Assembly: GCF_003148845.1 (NCBI RefSeq)
Contig: NZ_QGHA01000002.1
Coordinates: forward strand, 354,784 to 418,783
From: Mucilaginibacter oryzae
GTDB taxonomy: Bacteria > Bacteroidota > Bacteroidia > Sphingobacteriales > Sphingobacteriaceae
Length of the DNA: 64,000 nt
Direction of reading: 5' to 3'
Shown here: one piece after another, positions 1 to 9,410 of the stretch
How the letters are laid out: every line of letters begins with the position of its first letter
Numbering within the stretch: the first letter of the stretch is position 1
The notes under the pieces: generated by a model
Seen by the model: only the letters and a program-made list of their open reading frames with translations
What the model was told of the DNA's origin: nothing
Databases searched by the model: none
Program-made: the position numbers and the translations under genes

Positions 1-536
1 CTTACCGTAAGCGTAACGGTTAGGGGCATGGGCCCCTCGGGTTTTACATCTTTGGTAACATAGCCCACAAAGCTCACTGCCAATGTAGACTGAGAAGGTG
101 CTTCAAACGAAAAAAAGCCCCTGGCATCGGTGGATGACCCCATGGTGGATCCTTTTACCTTTACTGTAGCGCCTGTAAGCGGGCTTCCGTTTTCGTCGGT
201 TACAAAGCCTTCTATCTTAATTACACTTACAATTTCATCGGCAGGGGCTATTACGATCAGGTGGTTGGCTAATTCGGTATAAGCAAAACCTGAATTGGCT
301 AAAATTTTATCAAGCACTTTGGTAACCTCTTCGCCATTGAAGCTGACATCCGTTGTATTTAATACCGGAATTTTACGTTCACTGTAAACAAAGTGATAGA
401 TACTTTGATGCTCAATGGCGGCAATTACCTTTTTAAAATCGGTTGACTTTAAGTTAATGGTGACACGGGTTTGAGAATGTACAGTTAATATAGACAGTAA
501 AATGAAGAACAATATTAACGTAAACCGTATTTTCAT
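1..536 (-). CDS. SusC/RagA-type TonB-dependent receptor, N-terminal part (runs off left edge)
   Basis: Reading the minus strand from an ATG at 536 gives an open frame to the window edge (about 178 codons seen). It begins MKIRFTLILFFIL, a signal peptide, then an STN (secretin/TonB short N-terminal) domain at about residues 25-95, then a CarboxypepD_reg-like beta-sandwich at about 110-178 (GFVTDENGSPLTGATVKVKG). This order is typical of SusC-family receptors that signal to a FecR anti-sigma factor: the STN domain touches FecR in the periplasm, and the missing plug and barrel would import the glycan fragment. The neighbouring FecR and ECF sigma genes on the same strand fit that. The identity as SusC rather than another STN-bearing receptor is inferred, because plug and barrel lie outside the window. 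Confidence 0.85.
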   Translation of the reverse strand, partial: MKIRFTLILFFILLSILTVHSQTRVTINLKSTDFKKVIAAIEHQSIYHFVYSERKIPVLNTTDVSFNGEEVTKVLDKILANSGFAYTELANHLIVIAPADEIVSVIKIEGFVTDENGSPLTGATVKVKGSTMGSSTDARGFFSFEAPSQSTLAVSFVGYVTKDVKPEGPMPLTVTLTV

Positions 537-725
537 TTATGATGATAACCTAAAACCTGGCGCCGACAACTTTTAACGATGCCTAAATTTACATAAAATT
601 TATAATTAGCACAGGTAATAGTATAAAATGATAAAGGGGCTGTATGATTATTGTCAAATTCAAAAGCAAATAACTGTAAATTGATGTACAACCAATAATA
701 AATGGCGACGCCTTAAAATAAGGCG

Positions 726-1826
726 CTAATAGATATAAACGGCTGAGTCCTTGATTTTATAATGGAATTTTTCTGTCAGTTGCAGCGCATCAAGAGCTTC
801 GTTGATACTTTCCTTTTGATAGGTACCCGTAAAGCGATATTTTTTCATGTCGTCGTTTTTAAACTGAATGCTCACGCCGTACCAGCGCTCCATACGATTT
901 GCCAGGTCGGCAAAATTTTCGTCCCTGAAAATAAGTTTGTTTTGTGTCCATGACGTTTCCAGCACAACGTTATCATCCGGGTGTAAACGGGTAAAGCTGG
1001 TTAATACATATTGTGTTCCGCTGTCGGCATCCGCCGCAGGGACAAGTTTATCCTGCTTTTTTTGAACGTTAGCAATCGTGCCCTTTTTTACAATCAGTTT
1101 TTCACTCGGTTTCAAAATAATCCTGTCCGACGGGCGGTCATCTAAGGTAACTTCAATAGCCCCCTTGATCAGGGTCGTTTCGCTCGACGAATCGTTTGGA
1201 TATGATTTTACATTGAACGAGGTACCCAATACCTTAATGTTCATTTTTTCGGTATGGATAATAAAGGGGTGGTCGTGATCTTTATGAACGTCAAAAAAAG
1301 CCTCGCCGCTTAAATAAACTTCGCGGGTTTTGCCGGTAAAACTGGCAGGATAGCGTAATGAACTTTTTGAGTTGAGCGTAATTCGGGTGCCATCGGTTAA
1401 AAGGATGGCTGATTTTTCGCGTACAAAAGTACTTTTGTTTTGCCATGTGCTCGGTTTAAGCCCGGCAGCGCTGTTGGTTGGAGTGCTAAGTTTTGAATAG
1501 AAAAAGTAAGAACAACCTGCAACAAGAACAACTGCCGCCGCCGCACGCCATAAATAGAAAAGCGGGCGTTTTTTTAAAGTTCTGGTTTCAGGATGATTTT
1601 CGGGGGCAACTTCCTGCGATTTTATCTTCGATTTGATTTTTTGGAAGGCGAGGGCATTATCGGCGTATTCGGTATCGCTGCTTTTCCAATAAGCCGACAG
1701 GGCTTCAAACTGAATCCGGTAGCCGCTACTGTTAGCTAAGCAATGCTGAAGTTCTTTCTCCTCGTCAGAGCTGATCTCATTGGATAGTTTTTTGCTTGCC
1801 AGCTCTATGAATCTGTCATTGCCCAT
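726..1826 (-). CDS. FecR-family anti-sigma factor
   Basis: A 366-aa protein with a cytoplasmic N-terminal region, one membrane segment (LFYLWRAAAAVVLVAGCSYF, about residues 90-112) and a periplasmic FecR domain (SGEAFFDVHKDHDHPFIIHT, then VLGTSFNVKSYP). The C-terminal part resembles the STN-like domain common in Bacteroidota FecR proteins. In this family the protein holds its ECF sigma factor inactive until a substrate-loaded SusC-type receptor signals through its own STN domain. The gene lies between the sigma gene (51 bp upstream) and the partial SusC gene, the usual sigma-FecR-SusC order. I chose the ATG at 1826; the frame is open 11 codons further, but only to a TTG at 1859. Confidence 0.93.
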   Translation of the reverse strand: MGNDRFIELASKKLSNEISSDEEKELQHCLANSSGYRIQFEALSAYWKSSDTEYADNALAFQKIKSKIKSQEVAPENHPETRTLKKRPLFYLWRAAAAVVLVAGCSYFFYSKLSTPTNSAAGLKPSTWQNKSTFVREKSAILLTDGTRITLNSKSSLRYPASFTGKTREVYLSGEAFFDVHKDHDHPFIIHTEKMNIKVLGTSFNVKSYPNDSSSETTLIKGAIEVTLDDRPSDRIILKPSEKLIVKKGTIANVQKKQDKLVPAADADSGTQYVLTSFTRLHPDDNVVLETSWTQNKLIFRDENFADLANRMERWYGVSIQFKNDDMKKYRFTGTYQKESINEALDALQLTEKFHYKIKDSAVYIY

Positions 1827-1877
1827 CGTTAAATAGCATCCTCTTTTTTGATAGGACAACTTTTTTAGGTTAATTAC

Positions 1878-2528
1878 CTACAAGGATAGAAAAAATAATT
1901 TCATTATTACAATTATTGATCCTAAAACATTGACTATATTCGATTTAGCAGGAAATTCGAGGTGTTTGTTGTAATGTGTCAAAACGACACTAAGCTTTTT
2001 AATTGCCCTGAAAAGCTGGGTTTGTACCGTACGCGGCGAAATGTTTAAAATTTCGGCCACTTCTTTGTACTTCATCCCGTCTTCCTTTATCAGCCTGAAA
2101 ACAATCCTGCATTGTTGCGGAAGGCCTGCAATTGCCTGGTCCATCCTGAACATCAGCTCCTTGTTTTCAATTTCCTTTTGGGGATTATAGGTGTTTACAA
2201 ATTCGACAGAATTGGTTTCTTCAATTTGTACCAGATGGATGGTGGAGTACTTTTTAATGTGGTTGAGCGATTGGTTCTTTACCGCTACAAAAAGATAGGT
2301 TTCGGGGTTTTGGATATCTGTAAGGTTTTTACGGTTAAGCCAGCATTTTACAAATACATCCGATACAATTTCTTCCGCAATTTCCTTTTGATGCACATAA
2401 AGCACACAAAATTTAATAAGCGAGTTGTTGAGCAAGTGGAAAAAAAGCTCGAAAGCGTTCTCATCGTCATCGCAACAAATGAGTTTCCATAACTTTAGCG
2501 TATCAACTTTTTTGTCTTTCAAAGCCAA
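1878..2528 (-). CDS. ECF RNA polymerase sigma factor (Bacteroidota PUL type)
   Basis: A 216-aa sigma-70 factor of the ECF class: sigma region 2 (about residues 25-95, EIAEEIVSDVFVKCW) and region 4 helix-turn-helix (about 135-190, KYKEVAEILNISPRTVQTQL). It should direct RNA polymerase to the SusC-containing operon on its left and possibly to the glycosidase genes on its right. The FecR gene follows on the same strand. The last 20 residues form a hydrophobic tail (IVNVLGSIIVIMKLFFLSL), a feature also present in the sigma factor at 49.6 kb; it could contact the membrane or FecR. The family call is firm; the target promoters are not visible to me. Confidence 0.93.
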   Translation of the reverse strand: MALKDKKVDTLKLWKLICCDDDENAFELFFHLLNNSLIKFCVLYVHQKEIAEEIVSDVFVKCWLNRKNLTDIQNPETYLFVAVKNQSLNHIKKYSTIHLVQIEETNSVEFVNTYNPQKEIENKELMFRMDQAIAGLPQQCRIVFRLIKEDGMKYKEVAEILNISPRTVQTQLFRAIKKLSVVLTHYNKHLEFPAKSNIVNVLGSIIVIMKLFFLSL

Positions 2529-2704
2529 AGATTTTTAATTAATCAACTAAATTTAAAACTTAATAATGGTGTAACAATTATAACACATTAAAACTGAAAA
2601 ATGAAATTTTTATAGGTAAGTTCGAAAGTTTTTTAAAATATTTTAAAAAGTGTGTAAGCAATACACCTTATAAAGTTGTCAGTAATTTATAAAATAATAG
2701 CTTG

Positions 2705-4144
2705 ATGAAACGATTTTTTACGGTATTTCTTTTGGTTTCGGTGTTCTTTAAAACTTTTGGGCAGCAGCATAATATGTCAAAGCAATACGTGCCTGTCGGC
2801 GACCCTGTTGTTGAACAAAAAATAGCCAATTGGCAGGACCTCAAGTTTGGCCTCTTTATGCACTGGGGAACATACAGCCAGTGGGGGGTGGTTGAAAGCT
2901 GGAGCATTTGCCCTGAGGATGAGGGCTGGACCCAACGCCGCGGCCCTTACGCCGAAACTTATAATGGTTATAAAGCCGCTTACGAAAACCTGCAGACTAC
3001 CTTTAACCCAACCAGGTTTAACCCCGAAAAATGGGTAAAGGCAGCTAAAGATGCCGGGATGAAATACGTAATTTTTACCACCAAGCATCACGATGGTTTC
3101 AGTATGTTTGATACCAAACAAACCGACTATAAAATTACCAGCGCCAAAACGCCTTTTTCAAGCAACCCCAGAAGCAATGTAACCAAAGAGATTTTCAACG
3201 CTTTCCGTAAAGATAACTTCATGATCGGCGCTTATTTTTCAAAGCCCGACTGGCATAACGAAAATTACTGGTGGCCATACTTTCCGCCTAAAGATCGTAA
3301 CGTAAATTATGACCCTGCCAAATATCCTGAGCGGTGGCAAAAATTTAAAGATTTTACCTATAACCAGATCAGCGAATTGATGACCGATTATGGCAAGGTT
3401 GATATTTTATGGCTGGATGGGGGATGGGTTCGCCCTAAAAGCAGTATCGATACATCCGTTGACTGGCAGCGTGGAATTAAATTCGATCAGGATATTGATA
3501 TGGGCCGTATAGCAACAATGGCGAGGCAAAAGCAACCTGGTTTAATTGTGGTTGACCGTACCGTGGCCGGTAAATATGAAAACTATACCACTCCTGAACA
3601 GGAAGTACCGACGGTACCGCTTGATCACCCCTGGGAAAGCTGCATTACAATGGGTAACTCCTGGAGCTATGTTCCCGGCGATCATTACAAATCGGTACAG
3701 CAAATTGTGCAGTTACTGGTAAAGATCGTATCGCGTGGGGGCAACCTGTTAATGAATATCGGCCCCGGGCCGGATGGTGACTGGGATCCGGTTGCCTATC
3801 AGCGTTTAGAAGGCATCAGCCGCTGGATGAAAATTAACGGCGAAGGTATTTATGCCACCCAATCAGTAGCGCCATACTCAACAGGCAATATCTATTACAC
3901 CAAAGCCAAAAACAGCAACACTATTTACGCCTTTGCTTTGAGCGATCAGGAAAAGGTGGTGTTGCCGGCAACAGTATCTGTAAAACTGAAGGATATTAAA
4001 AAAGTAAAAAAAGTAACCCTGCTCGGCAACTCCCAAAAGCTTAAATGGAAACAAGTGGCCGATGGTATTGATATCAGCATCCCCGCAAAATTACAACAAG
4101 CCAGCGGGCTGAGCGAAGCGGCGGGTTTTAAGATAGTTTATTAA
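2705..4144 (+). CDS. alpha-L-fucosidase, GH29
   Basis: A 479-aa secreted enzyme. A signal peptide (MKRFFTVFLLVSVFFKTFG) precedes a GH29 (beta/alpha)8 barrel with the family blocks FGLFMHWGTYS, FTTKHHDGFSMF and DILWLDGGW. The Asp in WLDGG (residue 238) sits where the GH29 nucleophile lies in characterised fucosidases; the acid/base is not obvious from sequence. The C-terminal 90 residues look like the usual small beta domain. It would hydrolyse terminal alpha-linked L-fucose in the periplasm or at the surface. The ATG at 2705 is preferred to the TTG one codon earlier. It is the first of five glycosidases on this strand, divergent from the ECF sigma gene. Confidence 0.94.
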   Translation: MKRFFTVFLLVSVFFKTFGQQHNMSKQYVPVGDPVVEQKIANWQDLKFGLFMHWGTYSQWGVVESWSICPEDEGWTQRRGPYAETYNGYKAAYENLQTTFNPTRFNPEKWVKAAKDAGMKYVIFTTKHHDGFSMFDTKQTDYKITSAKTPFSSNPRSNVTKEIFNAFRKDNFMIGAYFSKPDWHNENYWWPYFPPKDRNVNYDPAKYPERWQKFKDFTYNQISELMTDYGKVDILWLDGGWVRPKSSIDTSVDWQRGIKFDQDIDMGRIATMARQKQPGLIVVDRTVAGKYENYTTPEQEVPTVPLDHPWESCITMGNSWSYVPGDHYKSVQQIVQLLVKIVSRGGNLLMNIGPGPDGDWDPVAYQRLEGISRWMKINGEGIYATQSVAPYSTGNIYYTKAKNSNTIYAFALSDQEKVVLPATVSVKLKDIKKVKKVTLLGNSQKLKWKQVADGIDISIPAKLQQASGLSEAAGFKIVY

Positions 4145-4164
4145 ACACAAGTACAAAACCACGA

Positions 4165-4314
4165 TGTCATTTCGACGAACAGGGCAGGGTAGAGAAGTAG
4201 GTGAGGAGAAATCTTATATGTGCGATAAGCGAACTAAGCAAGTCCGGATTGCGAGGCGTACAAGATTTCTCCTCGCCCCTATAACACAAAGCCAGCCCGC
4301 TCGTCGAAATGACA
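4165..4314. repeat. 150-bp dispersed palindromic repeat, copy 1
   Basis: The ends are a perfect 14-bp inverted repeat, TGTCATTTCGACGA at 4165-4178 and its complement at 4301-4314. Inside is a second perfect 13-bp inverted pair, GAGGAGAAATCTT at 4203-4215 and its complement at 4262-4274. The central loop carries GCGATAAGC. A diverged copy lies at 13895-14036 in the opposite orientation. No coding frame is visible. It resembles a non-autonomous REP/MITE-like element; I recall similar 'TTTCGACGA ... GAGAAATCTT' elements from Sphingobacteriaceae genomes but cannot verify that here. Confidence 0.8.
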
Positions 4315-4391
4315 AGTTGTTAAGTTAGTTTATCTAACAAAACACCACAAAATATCGCCAAAAATTATAGCTAAATTGTTTTGGCAGTTTT

Positions 4392-4399
4392 TAATTTTG
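4392..4399 (+). promoter_or_regulatory. candidate Bacteroidota -7 element
   Basis: TAATTTTG matches the Bacteroidota -7 consensus TAnnTTTG, 22 bp before the GH2 start codon. The nearest upstream TTG is only about 13 bp away rather than the usual 19-20, so the -33 partner is weak. If real, it would let the GH2-GH20-GH29 unit be transcribed separately from the first fucosidase gene. Confidence 0.3.
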
Positions 4400-4421
4400 A
4401 TCATTCATCCAATCCAAATAA

Positions 4422-7094
4422 ATGACAACAACCCGCACAGCAGGGAAATCTGCATTGTTTAAATTTTTATTAGTAATACCTGTTCTTGGTTTGGGCGTTT
4501 TACAAAACGCCATGGCCCAAACCCGCTATGAGCTTAACAGCGGCTGGAAAACTGCTTCGATGAATAGTGTAAAGGATAACGGTATAACCATATCTCAACC
4601 TAATTATGATCTTACAGCCTGGAACCCTGCAACTGTACCCGGTACGGTATTGACCAACCAGGTAGCCAATAAACAGGTTCCTGATCCTTTTTATGGCATG
4701 AACAATGAAAAGATTCCTGATATATATAAGGTTGGCCGCGATTACTATACCTATTGGTTTGTTAAGGATTTTAAGGAACCCGCGCCAACCGGCAGCAACC
4801 AAACTTATTTGAACTTTCGCGGCGTTAACTACAGCTGCGATGTTTTTTTGAATGGGCACAAACTGAACAGCAAGCTGCATAAAGGCATGTTTTTGCGCCA
4901 GAGTTATAACATTACCAAATGGCTTAATAAAAACGGCGGCAACCGTTTAGCGGTTATTGTTTACCCGCCCGATGTTGTGGGCAATCCTAACGGCGGCCAG
5001 GGTGGTGATGGCACCATTGCCCGCGGTGTAGGCATTCAATACACTGCCGGCTGGGACTGGATCCAGCCCATCCGCGACCGTAATACCGGCATCTGGGATA
5101 AAGTAACTATTGAACACACCGGCGCCGTAGTAATTAAAGACCCGCATGTGGTTACGCTGGTTCCGGGCGTACGGATGCCGGAAGGCCCGCAGGCCCCCGC
5201 CATTGTACAGGTATCAGCCGAGCTGGAGAATGCTACCGGCGATCCTGTTACCGGAACTTTACAATATAATTTGGATGGTAAACTGGTATCACAACAGGTT
5301 ACACTTAAGGCCAATTCTAAACAGGAAGTAAAACTGGCCGATTACAGCCTGAAAAACCCTAAGCTGTGGTGGCCAAGCGGCTACGGTCCGCAAAATTTGT
5401 ATAAGCTTAATTTGCAGTTTGTGGCCGGTGGTAAATTATCCGACCAGAAAGCGATTGAAGTTGGTGTGCGCCAGATCACAACCGAATGGAACGCTAAGAC
5501 TGAAAGCCGCCAGGTTAATGTTAACGGCCAAAAGATCTTTATTAAAGGCGGTAACTGGATCATATCCGACCAGATGCTGCGTTTTAGCGATGCCCGCTAC
5601 GATGCCGAAGTTCGTTTTCACCGCGATATGAACCTGAACCTGATCCGTGTTTGGGGGGGCGCATTAATAGAGCGCCCTGAATTTTACGAAGCCTGTGATA
5701 AATATGGTTTGCTGGTTTTCCAGGACATGTGGGGATCGGGCGATTGCAATGGCCGCTGGACGGACCCAATGAAACTTGACGACCAATGGACCCGCCGTAA
5801 ATACCCGGATGATCATGATCTGTATTTAAAATCGATAGAAGACCAGGTAAAGCTGGTGCGCAATTTCCCATCGCTGGCCATCTGGTGCGGCGGCAACGAG
5901 ATTACGCCGCCTGAGGATATTTTCGCGGCCCTGCGCGATACCATTATGCCTAAGCTGGATAACACCCGTTGGTTTATTCCATACTCAAACTCCGAAGAGA
6001 TGTCGCGCAATGTGCAGGGGGGTAATGGCGACGGGCCTTACGGTATACAGCCGCTTACAACTTTCTGGGATTACAGAACCTTTCCCTTCAACTCGGAAGT
6101 GGGTTCGGTTGGTGTAAGCGATTATGAATCGTTAAAACGTTTCATTCCCGCCGAAAATATGGTTGTGCCTAAGTATGATGCCTCAACCGGTAAAACAACA
6201 GCCGATCCGGTTTGGGATTATCACAAATACATTGGTTATGATGGTTTTATAGATAAATACGGCAAAGCCAAAAACGTTGAAGATTTTGCCACCAAAGCCC
6301 AGCTGGTAAATTACGATCAATACCGCGCCCTGATGGAAGGTTTCAGTTCGCACATGTGGGATTGGTATACCGGTACCATCATCTGGAAAACCCAAAACCC
6401 ATGGACAGCCATGCGCGGCCAGATGTATGATTATTACCTTGACCCTAACGCTTGTTTGTATGGCTTACATAATGGCAGCGAGCCCCTGCACATTATGTAC
6501 AACCAAACCGATGGTATGGTGATGGTTGCTAACAATACCTTTAAAACCCACAGTAATATGTTACTTGTTGCCAAAACTTATGATATGGATGGCAAAGAGA
6601 AAATGCTGACCCAGGTTTTTGCCGATGTAACGCCAACTACCACCAAACGCTACCTGTCGTTAAAAAAAGATATTGAAAAAGAGGCGAAAGACAAGGGCGT
6701 ATTCCTTTGCCTGCAATTGCTAAAATCGGATAAAGAGGTGATCAGCGAAAATATTTACTGGCTACCCGATGCCGATGGTAATTTCTCTGGTCTGCAGAAA
6801 ATGCCCAAGGGTGATTTAACCGCTACCGCTAAATATACTAAAGAGGGTAAGGTAGAGGTTACGCTGGGCAATCCGGGCAATGTGCCGCTGGCATTCTTTA
6901 ACCGTCTATCATTGGTTAACGCCGATACCAAACAACGCGTCCTGCCTGCATTTTACAGTGATAACTATGTAACAGTTTTGCCGGGACAAACTAAAAAGGT
7001 TGTTATTGACCATAACCCCGGGGCAGATAAAAACCTGGCGGTAACTATTGGTGGCTGGAATGTAGCTGAAAGAACCATCTCTATCGACAAATAA
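4422..7094 (+). CDS. GH2 glycosidase, beta-mannosidase / exo-beta-glucosaminidase-like
   Basis: An 890-aa secreted protein with signal peptide (residues 1-32, ending NAMAQ), a GH2 sugar-binding jelly roll (about 35-235), an immunoglobulin-like domain (about 240-350), a catalytic TIM barrel (about 355-690) and C-terminal beta domains. Catalytic candidates are Glu493 in CGGNEITPP (acid/base, the GH2 'NE' motif) and Glu559 in FNSEVG (nucleophile). Substrate type is not settled by sequence. The FKEP...YLNFRGVNYSCDVFLNG block resembles exo-beta-D-glucosaminidase and beta-mannosidase relatives. With GH92, GH20 and GH29 neighbours, cleavage of the Man-beta-GlcNAc core linkage of N-glycans is the most economical reading. 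The next gene starts 12 bp downstream, so co-transcription is likely. Confidence 0.88.
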   Translation: MTTTRTAGKSALFKFLLVIPVLGLGVLQNAMAQTRYELNSGWKTASMNSVKDNGITISQPNYDLTAWNPATVPGTVLTNQVANKQVPDPFYGMNNEKIPDIYKVGRDYYTYWFVKDFKEPAPTGSNQTYLNFRGVNYSCDVFLNGHKLNSKLHKGMFLRQSYNITKWLNKNGGNRLAVIVYPPDVVGNPNGGQGGDGTIARGVGIQYTAGWDWIQPIRDRNTGIWDKVTIEHTGAVVIKDPHVVTLVPGVRMPEGPQAPAIVQVSAELENATGDPVTGTLQYNLDGKLVSQQVTLKANSKQEVKLADYSLKNPKLWWPSGYGPQNLYKLNLQFVAGGKLSDQKAIEVGVRQITTEWNAKTESRQVNVNGQKIFIKGGNWIISDQMLRFSDARYDAEVRFHRDMNLNLIRVWGGALIERPEFYEACDKYGLLVFQDMWGSGDCNGRWTDPMKLDDQWTRRKYPDDHDLYLKSIEDQVKLVRNFPSLAIWCGGNEITPPEDIFAALRDTIMPKLDNTRWFIPYSNSEEMSRNVQGGNGDGPYGIQPLTTFWDYRTFPFNSEVGSVGVSDYESLKRFIPAENMVVPKYDASTGKTTADPVWDYHKYIGYDGFIDKYGKAKNVEDFATKAQLVNYDQYRALMEGFSSHMWDWYTGTIIWKTQNPWTAMRGQMYDYYLDPNACLYGLHNGSEPLHIMYNQTDGMVMVANNTFKTHSNMLLVAKTYDMDGKEKMLTQVFADVTPTTTKRYLSLKKDIEKEAKDKGVFLCLQLLKSDKEVISENIYWLPDADGNFSGLQKMPKGDLTATAKYTKEGKVEVTLGNPGNVPLAFFNRLSLVNADTKQRVLPAFYSDNYVTVLPGQTKKVVIDHNPGADKNLAVTIGGWNVAERTISIDK

Positions 7095-7106
7095 CAGGAA
7101 CCGGAT

Positions 7107-9401
7107 ATGAATGCTATTTCAAAATATTTGTGGGCATCGGCCTTGGTTTTAACCTGTGTTGGCACAGTAAGCGCCCAGGAAGCAGCCTCAAAATTCCCGT
7201 TGGTCCCTTATCCCGCTCACTTAACAGCAGGAGAGGGTTCATTTACAATCACCGCCAAAACGGGCATTGTAACGTCCAATACTTTTAACACCGAGGCTTA
7301 TGCTTTAAAGGAATTATTAGGCACAGGTTTAGGTAAACCGGTTGAAGTGAGCAAGGTAAAGAAAGCGCACGCTATTAACCTTATTTATGATGATAGCATA
7401 ACCGCTCCTGAAGCTTACAGCATGAGCGTTACCAAAGATCAGGTAGTGATCCGCGCGAAAGATCCTGCCGGAGTGTTTCACGCGGTTGAAACTATCCGCC
7501 AGTTATTGCCTGCAGGCATTGAGGCAGGTGTTGCGCAAAAGCAACTATCGTTGCCGGTTGTGGCTATTGAAGATGCGCCTGTTTACGGATGGCGAGGCAT
7601 GCACCTGGACGTGTCGAGGCACTTTTTTTCGGTGGGTTATCTGAAAAAATATATCGACAGGATGGCTTTGTACAAGATGAACAAGCTGCACCTGCATTTA
7701 ACCGACGATCAGGGCTGGCGCATCGAAATCAAAAAATATCCACTGCTTACCCAGGCCGGGGCCTGGCGAACCTTTAATAACCAGGATTCGGCCTGTATGA
7801 AAAAGGCCAAGGATAACCCGGACTTTGTGATCGATAAAGAACACATCGTACAAAAAAATGGTAAAACCCTATACGGTGGTTTTTATACCCAGGCCGAGAT
7901 GAAGGGTGTGGTAGCTTATGCCGCCGCCCGGCATATCGATATTGTACCTGAAATTGACATGCCCGGCCATATGATGGCTGCCATCAACTCATACCCGTTT
8001 TTAACCTGCGATGGGGAAAATAAATGGGGCGAGCTGTTTACCAAACCCATCTGCCCCTGTAATGAAAGTGCCTTTGAGTTTGCCGAGAATGTTTTTACCG
8101 AGATTATGCAGGTTTTCCCGTCAAAATACATCCACATCGGTGGCGACGAGGTTGACCGTACTAATTGGGGTAAATCTGACGCCTGCAAAGCTTTAATGGC
8201 TAAAGAGGGGATTAAAGATCTGGCTGGTTTGCACAGCTATTTTATTAACCGGATGGAGAAATTTTTCAATTCCAAAGGGCGTAAGTTAATTGGTTGGGAT
8301 GAAGTAATTGAAGGCGGTATCAGTCCAACGGCTATCATTATGTACTGGCGCACCTGGGTGCCCGATGCACCGGTAAAAGCGGTAAAAAATGGTAACACCG
8401 TGATTATGACGCCTGGCGAACCGCTATATTTTGATAACCAGCCTGATCAGTACGCCATCAGTAAGGTTTATCACTTTAACCCTGTACCCAAAGCCTTAAA
8501 TGCCGAAGAAGCCAAATCGATCATCGGCGCTCAGGCCAACGTATGGTCGGAAATGATCCCTTCAGAAAAACGTGCCGACTATATGGTGATGCCAAGGATG
8601 ACGGCTCTGGCCGAAATGCTTTGGACGCACAAGGAAAGCGAATATGATTCGTATCTGCAAAGGCTGACTCAACAATACAAACGGATGGATGCCATGAAGA
8701 TCAACTATCGTTTGCCGGACCTACCAAATTTACTCAACGAATATGTGTTTGCCGATGAAGGCAAGCTAAGCATCGTGCCGCCGCTCCCTGCACTAACCAT
8801 CCGCTACACTACCGATGGTACTTTGCCAACGGCCAAATCGCCGGTATTGCCATCCCCTTTAGCCATTAAAAAATCTGAACTGGTAAGGGTTGCCGCGTTT
8901 ACACCAGCCGGTACCCGCGGCGATGTTTACAACCTGAACTATACCCAACAGCAACTGCTTGGCCCTGTTAAAATTGCTTCGCCAAAACCGGGATTAACGG
9001 CAACCTACTATAAAGCTTTCTTCAAAAAGACAGCTTTAATGCAAAATGCCAAAGTGGATAGTACTTTTACTACCGACAGGATAGAAGTGCCTGCCACAGT
9101 TAACGCGCCATCCTTTGGGATAACCTACAAAGGCTATATAGATGTACCGGCCGATGGTATTTACAGCTTTTATTTAACCTGCGATGATGGCGGCGTACTG
9201 TATATTGGCGGCAAAACAGTTGTTGATAACGATGGTAACCACTCGGCGCAGGAACGCAGCGGGCAGGTAGCCTTAAAAATGGGGGCGCATCCGTTCAAGC
9301 TTGATTTTATTGAAGGCGGTGGCGGCTTTAAGTTGCTGTTGAAATATAGTGTAAATGGCTCGGCGCCGCAGGATGTGCCACCATCGTGGTTTAAAAACTA
9401 A
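7107..9401 (+). CDS. beta-N-acetylhexosaminidase, GH20, with PA14 domain
   Basis: A 764-aa secreted enzyme: signal peptide (1-23), GH20b N-terminal domain (about 30-150), and GH20 TIM barrel (about 155-510) with HLTDDQGWRIEIKKYP and HIGGDEVDRTNW. The Asp347-Glu348 pair is the substrate-assisted catalytic pair of the family. After the barrel comes a CHB_HEX_C-like beta domain (RYTTDGTLPTAKSP, about 570-610) and a PA14 domain (about 630-755, GYIDVPADGIYSFYL, CDDGGVLYIGG), likely glycan-binding. It should release terminal GlcNAc or GalNAc. It is 12 bp after the GH2 gene and 9 bp before the next fucosidase. A paralogue with the same layout is at 60067-62373. Confidence 0.95.
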   Translation: MNAISKYLWASALVLTCVGTVSAQEAASKFPLVPYPAHLTAGEGSFTITAKTGIVTSNTFNTEAYALKELLGTGLGKPVEVSKVKKAHAINLIYDDSITAPEAYSMSVTKDQVVIRAKDPAGVFHAVETIRQLLPAGIEAGVAQKQLSLPVVAIEDAPVYGWRGMHLDVSRHFFSVGYLKKYIDRMALYKMNKLHLHLTDDQGWRIEIKKYPLLTQAGAWRTFNNQDSACMKKAKDNPDFVIDKEHIVQKNGKTLYGGFYTQAEMKGVVAYAAARHIDIVPEIDMPGHMMAAINSYPFLTCDGENKWGELFTKPICPCNESAFEFAENVFTEIMQVFPSKYIHIGGDEVDRTNWGKSDACKALMAKEGIKDLAGLHSYFINRMEKFFNSKGRKLIGWDEVIEGGISPTAIIMYWRTWVPDAPVKAVKNGNTVIMTPGEPLYFDNQPDQYAISKVYHFNPVPKALNAEEAKSIIGAQANVWSEMIPSEKRADYMVMPRMTALAEMLWTHKESEYDSYLQRLTQQYKRMDAMKINYRLPDLPNLLNEYVFADEGKLSIVPPLPALTIRYTTDGTLPTAKSPVLPSPLAIKKSELVRVAAFTPAGTRGDVYNLNYTQQQLLGPVKIASPKPGLTATYYKAFFKKTALMQNAKVDSTFTTDRIEVPATVNAPSFGITYKGYIDVPADGIYSFYLTCDDGGVLYIGGKTVVDNDGNHSAQERSGQVALKMGAHPFKLDFIEGGGGFKLLLKYSVNGSAPQDVPPSWFKN

Positions 9402-9410
9402 TACCTAATT

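Noticed and set aside
726..1859. Longer FecR frame from a TTG at 1859
   Set aside because: The ATG at 1826 is a normal start directly before the conserved-looking NDRFIELASKKLS, and the additional 11 residues have no support.
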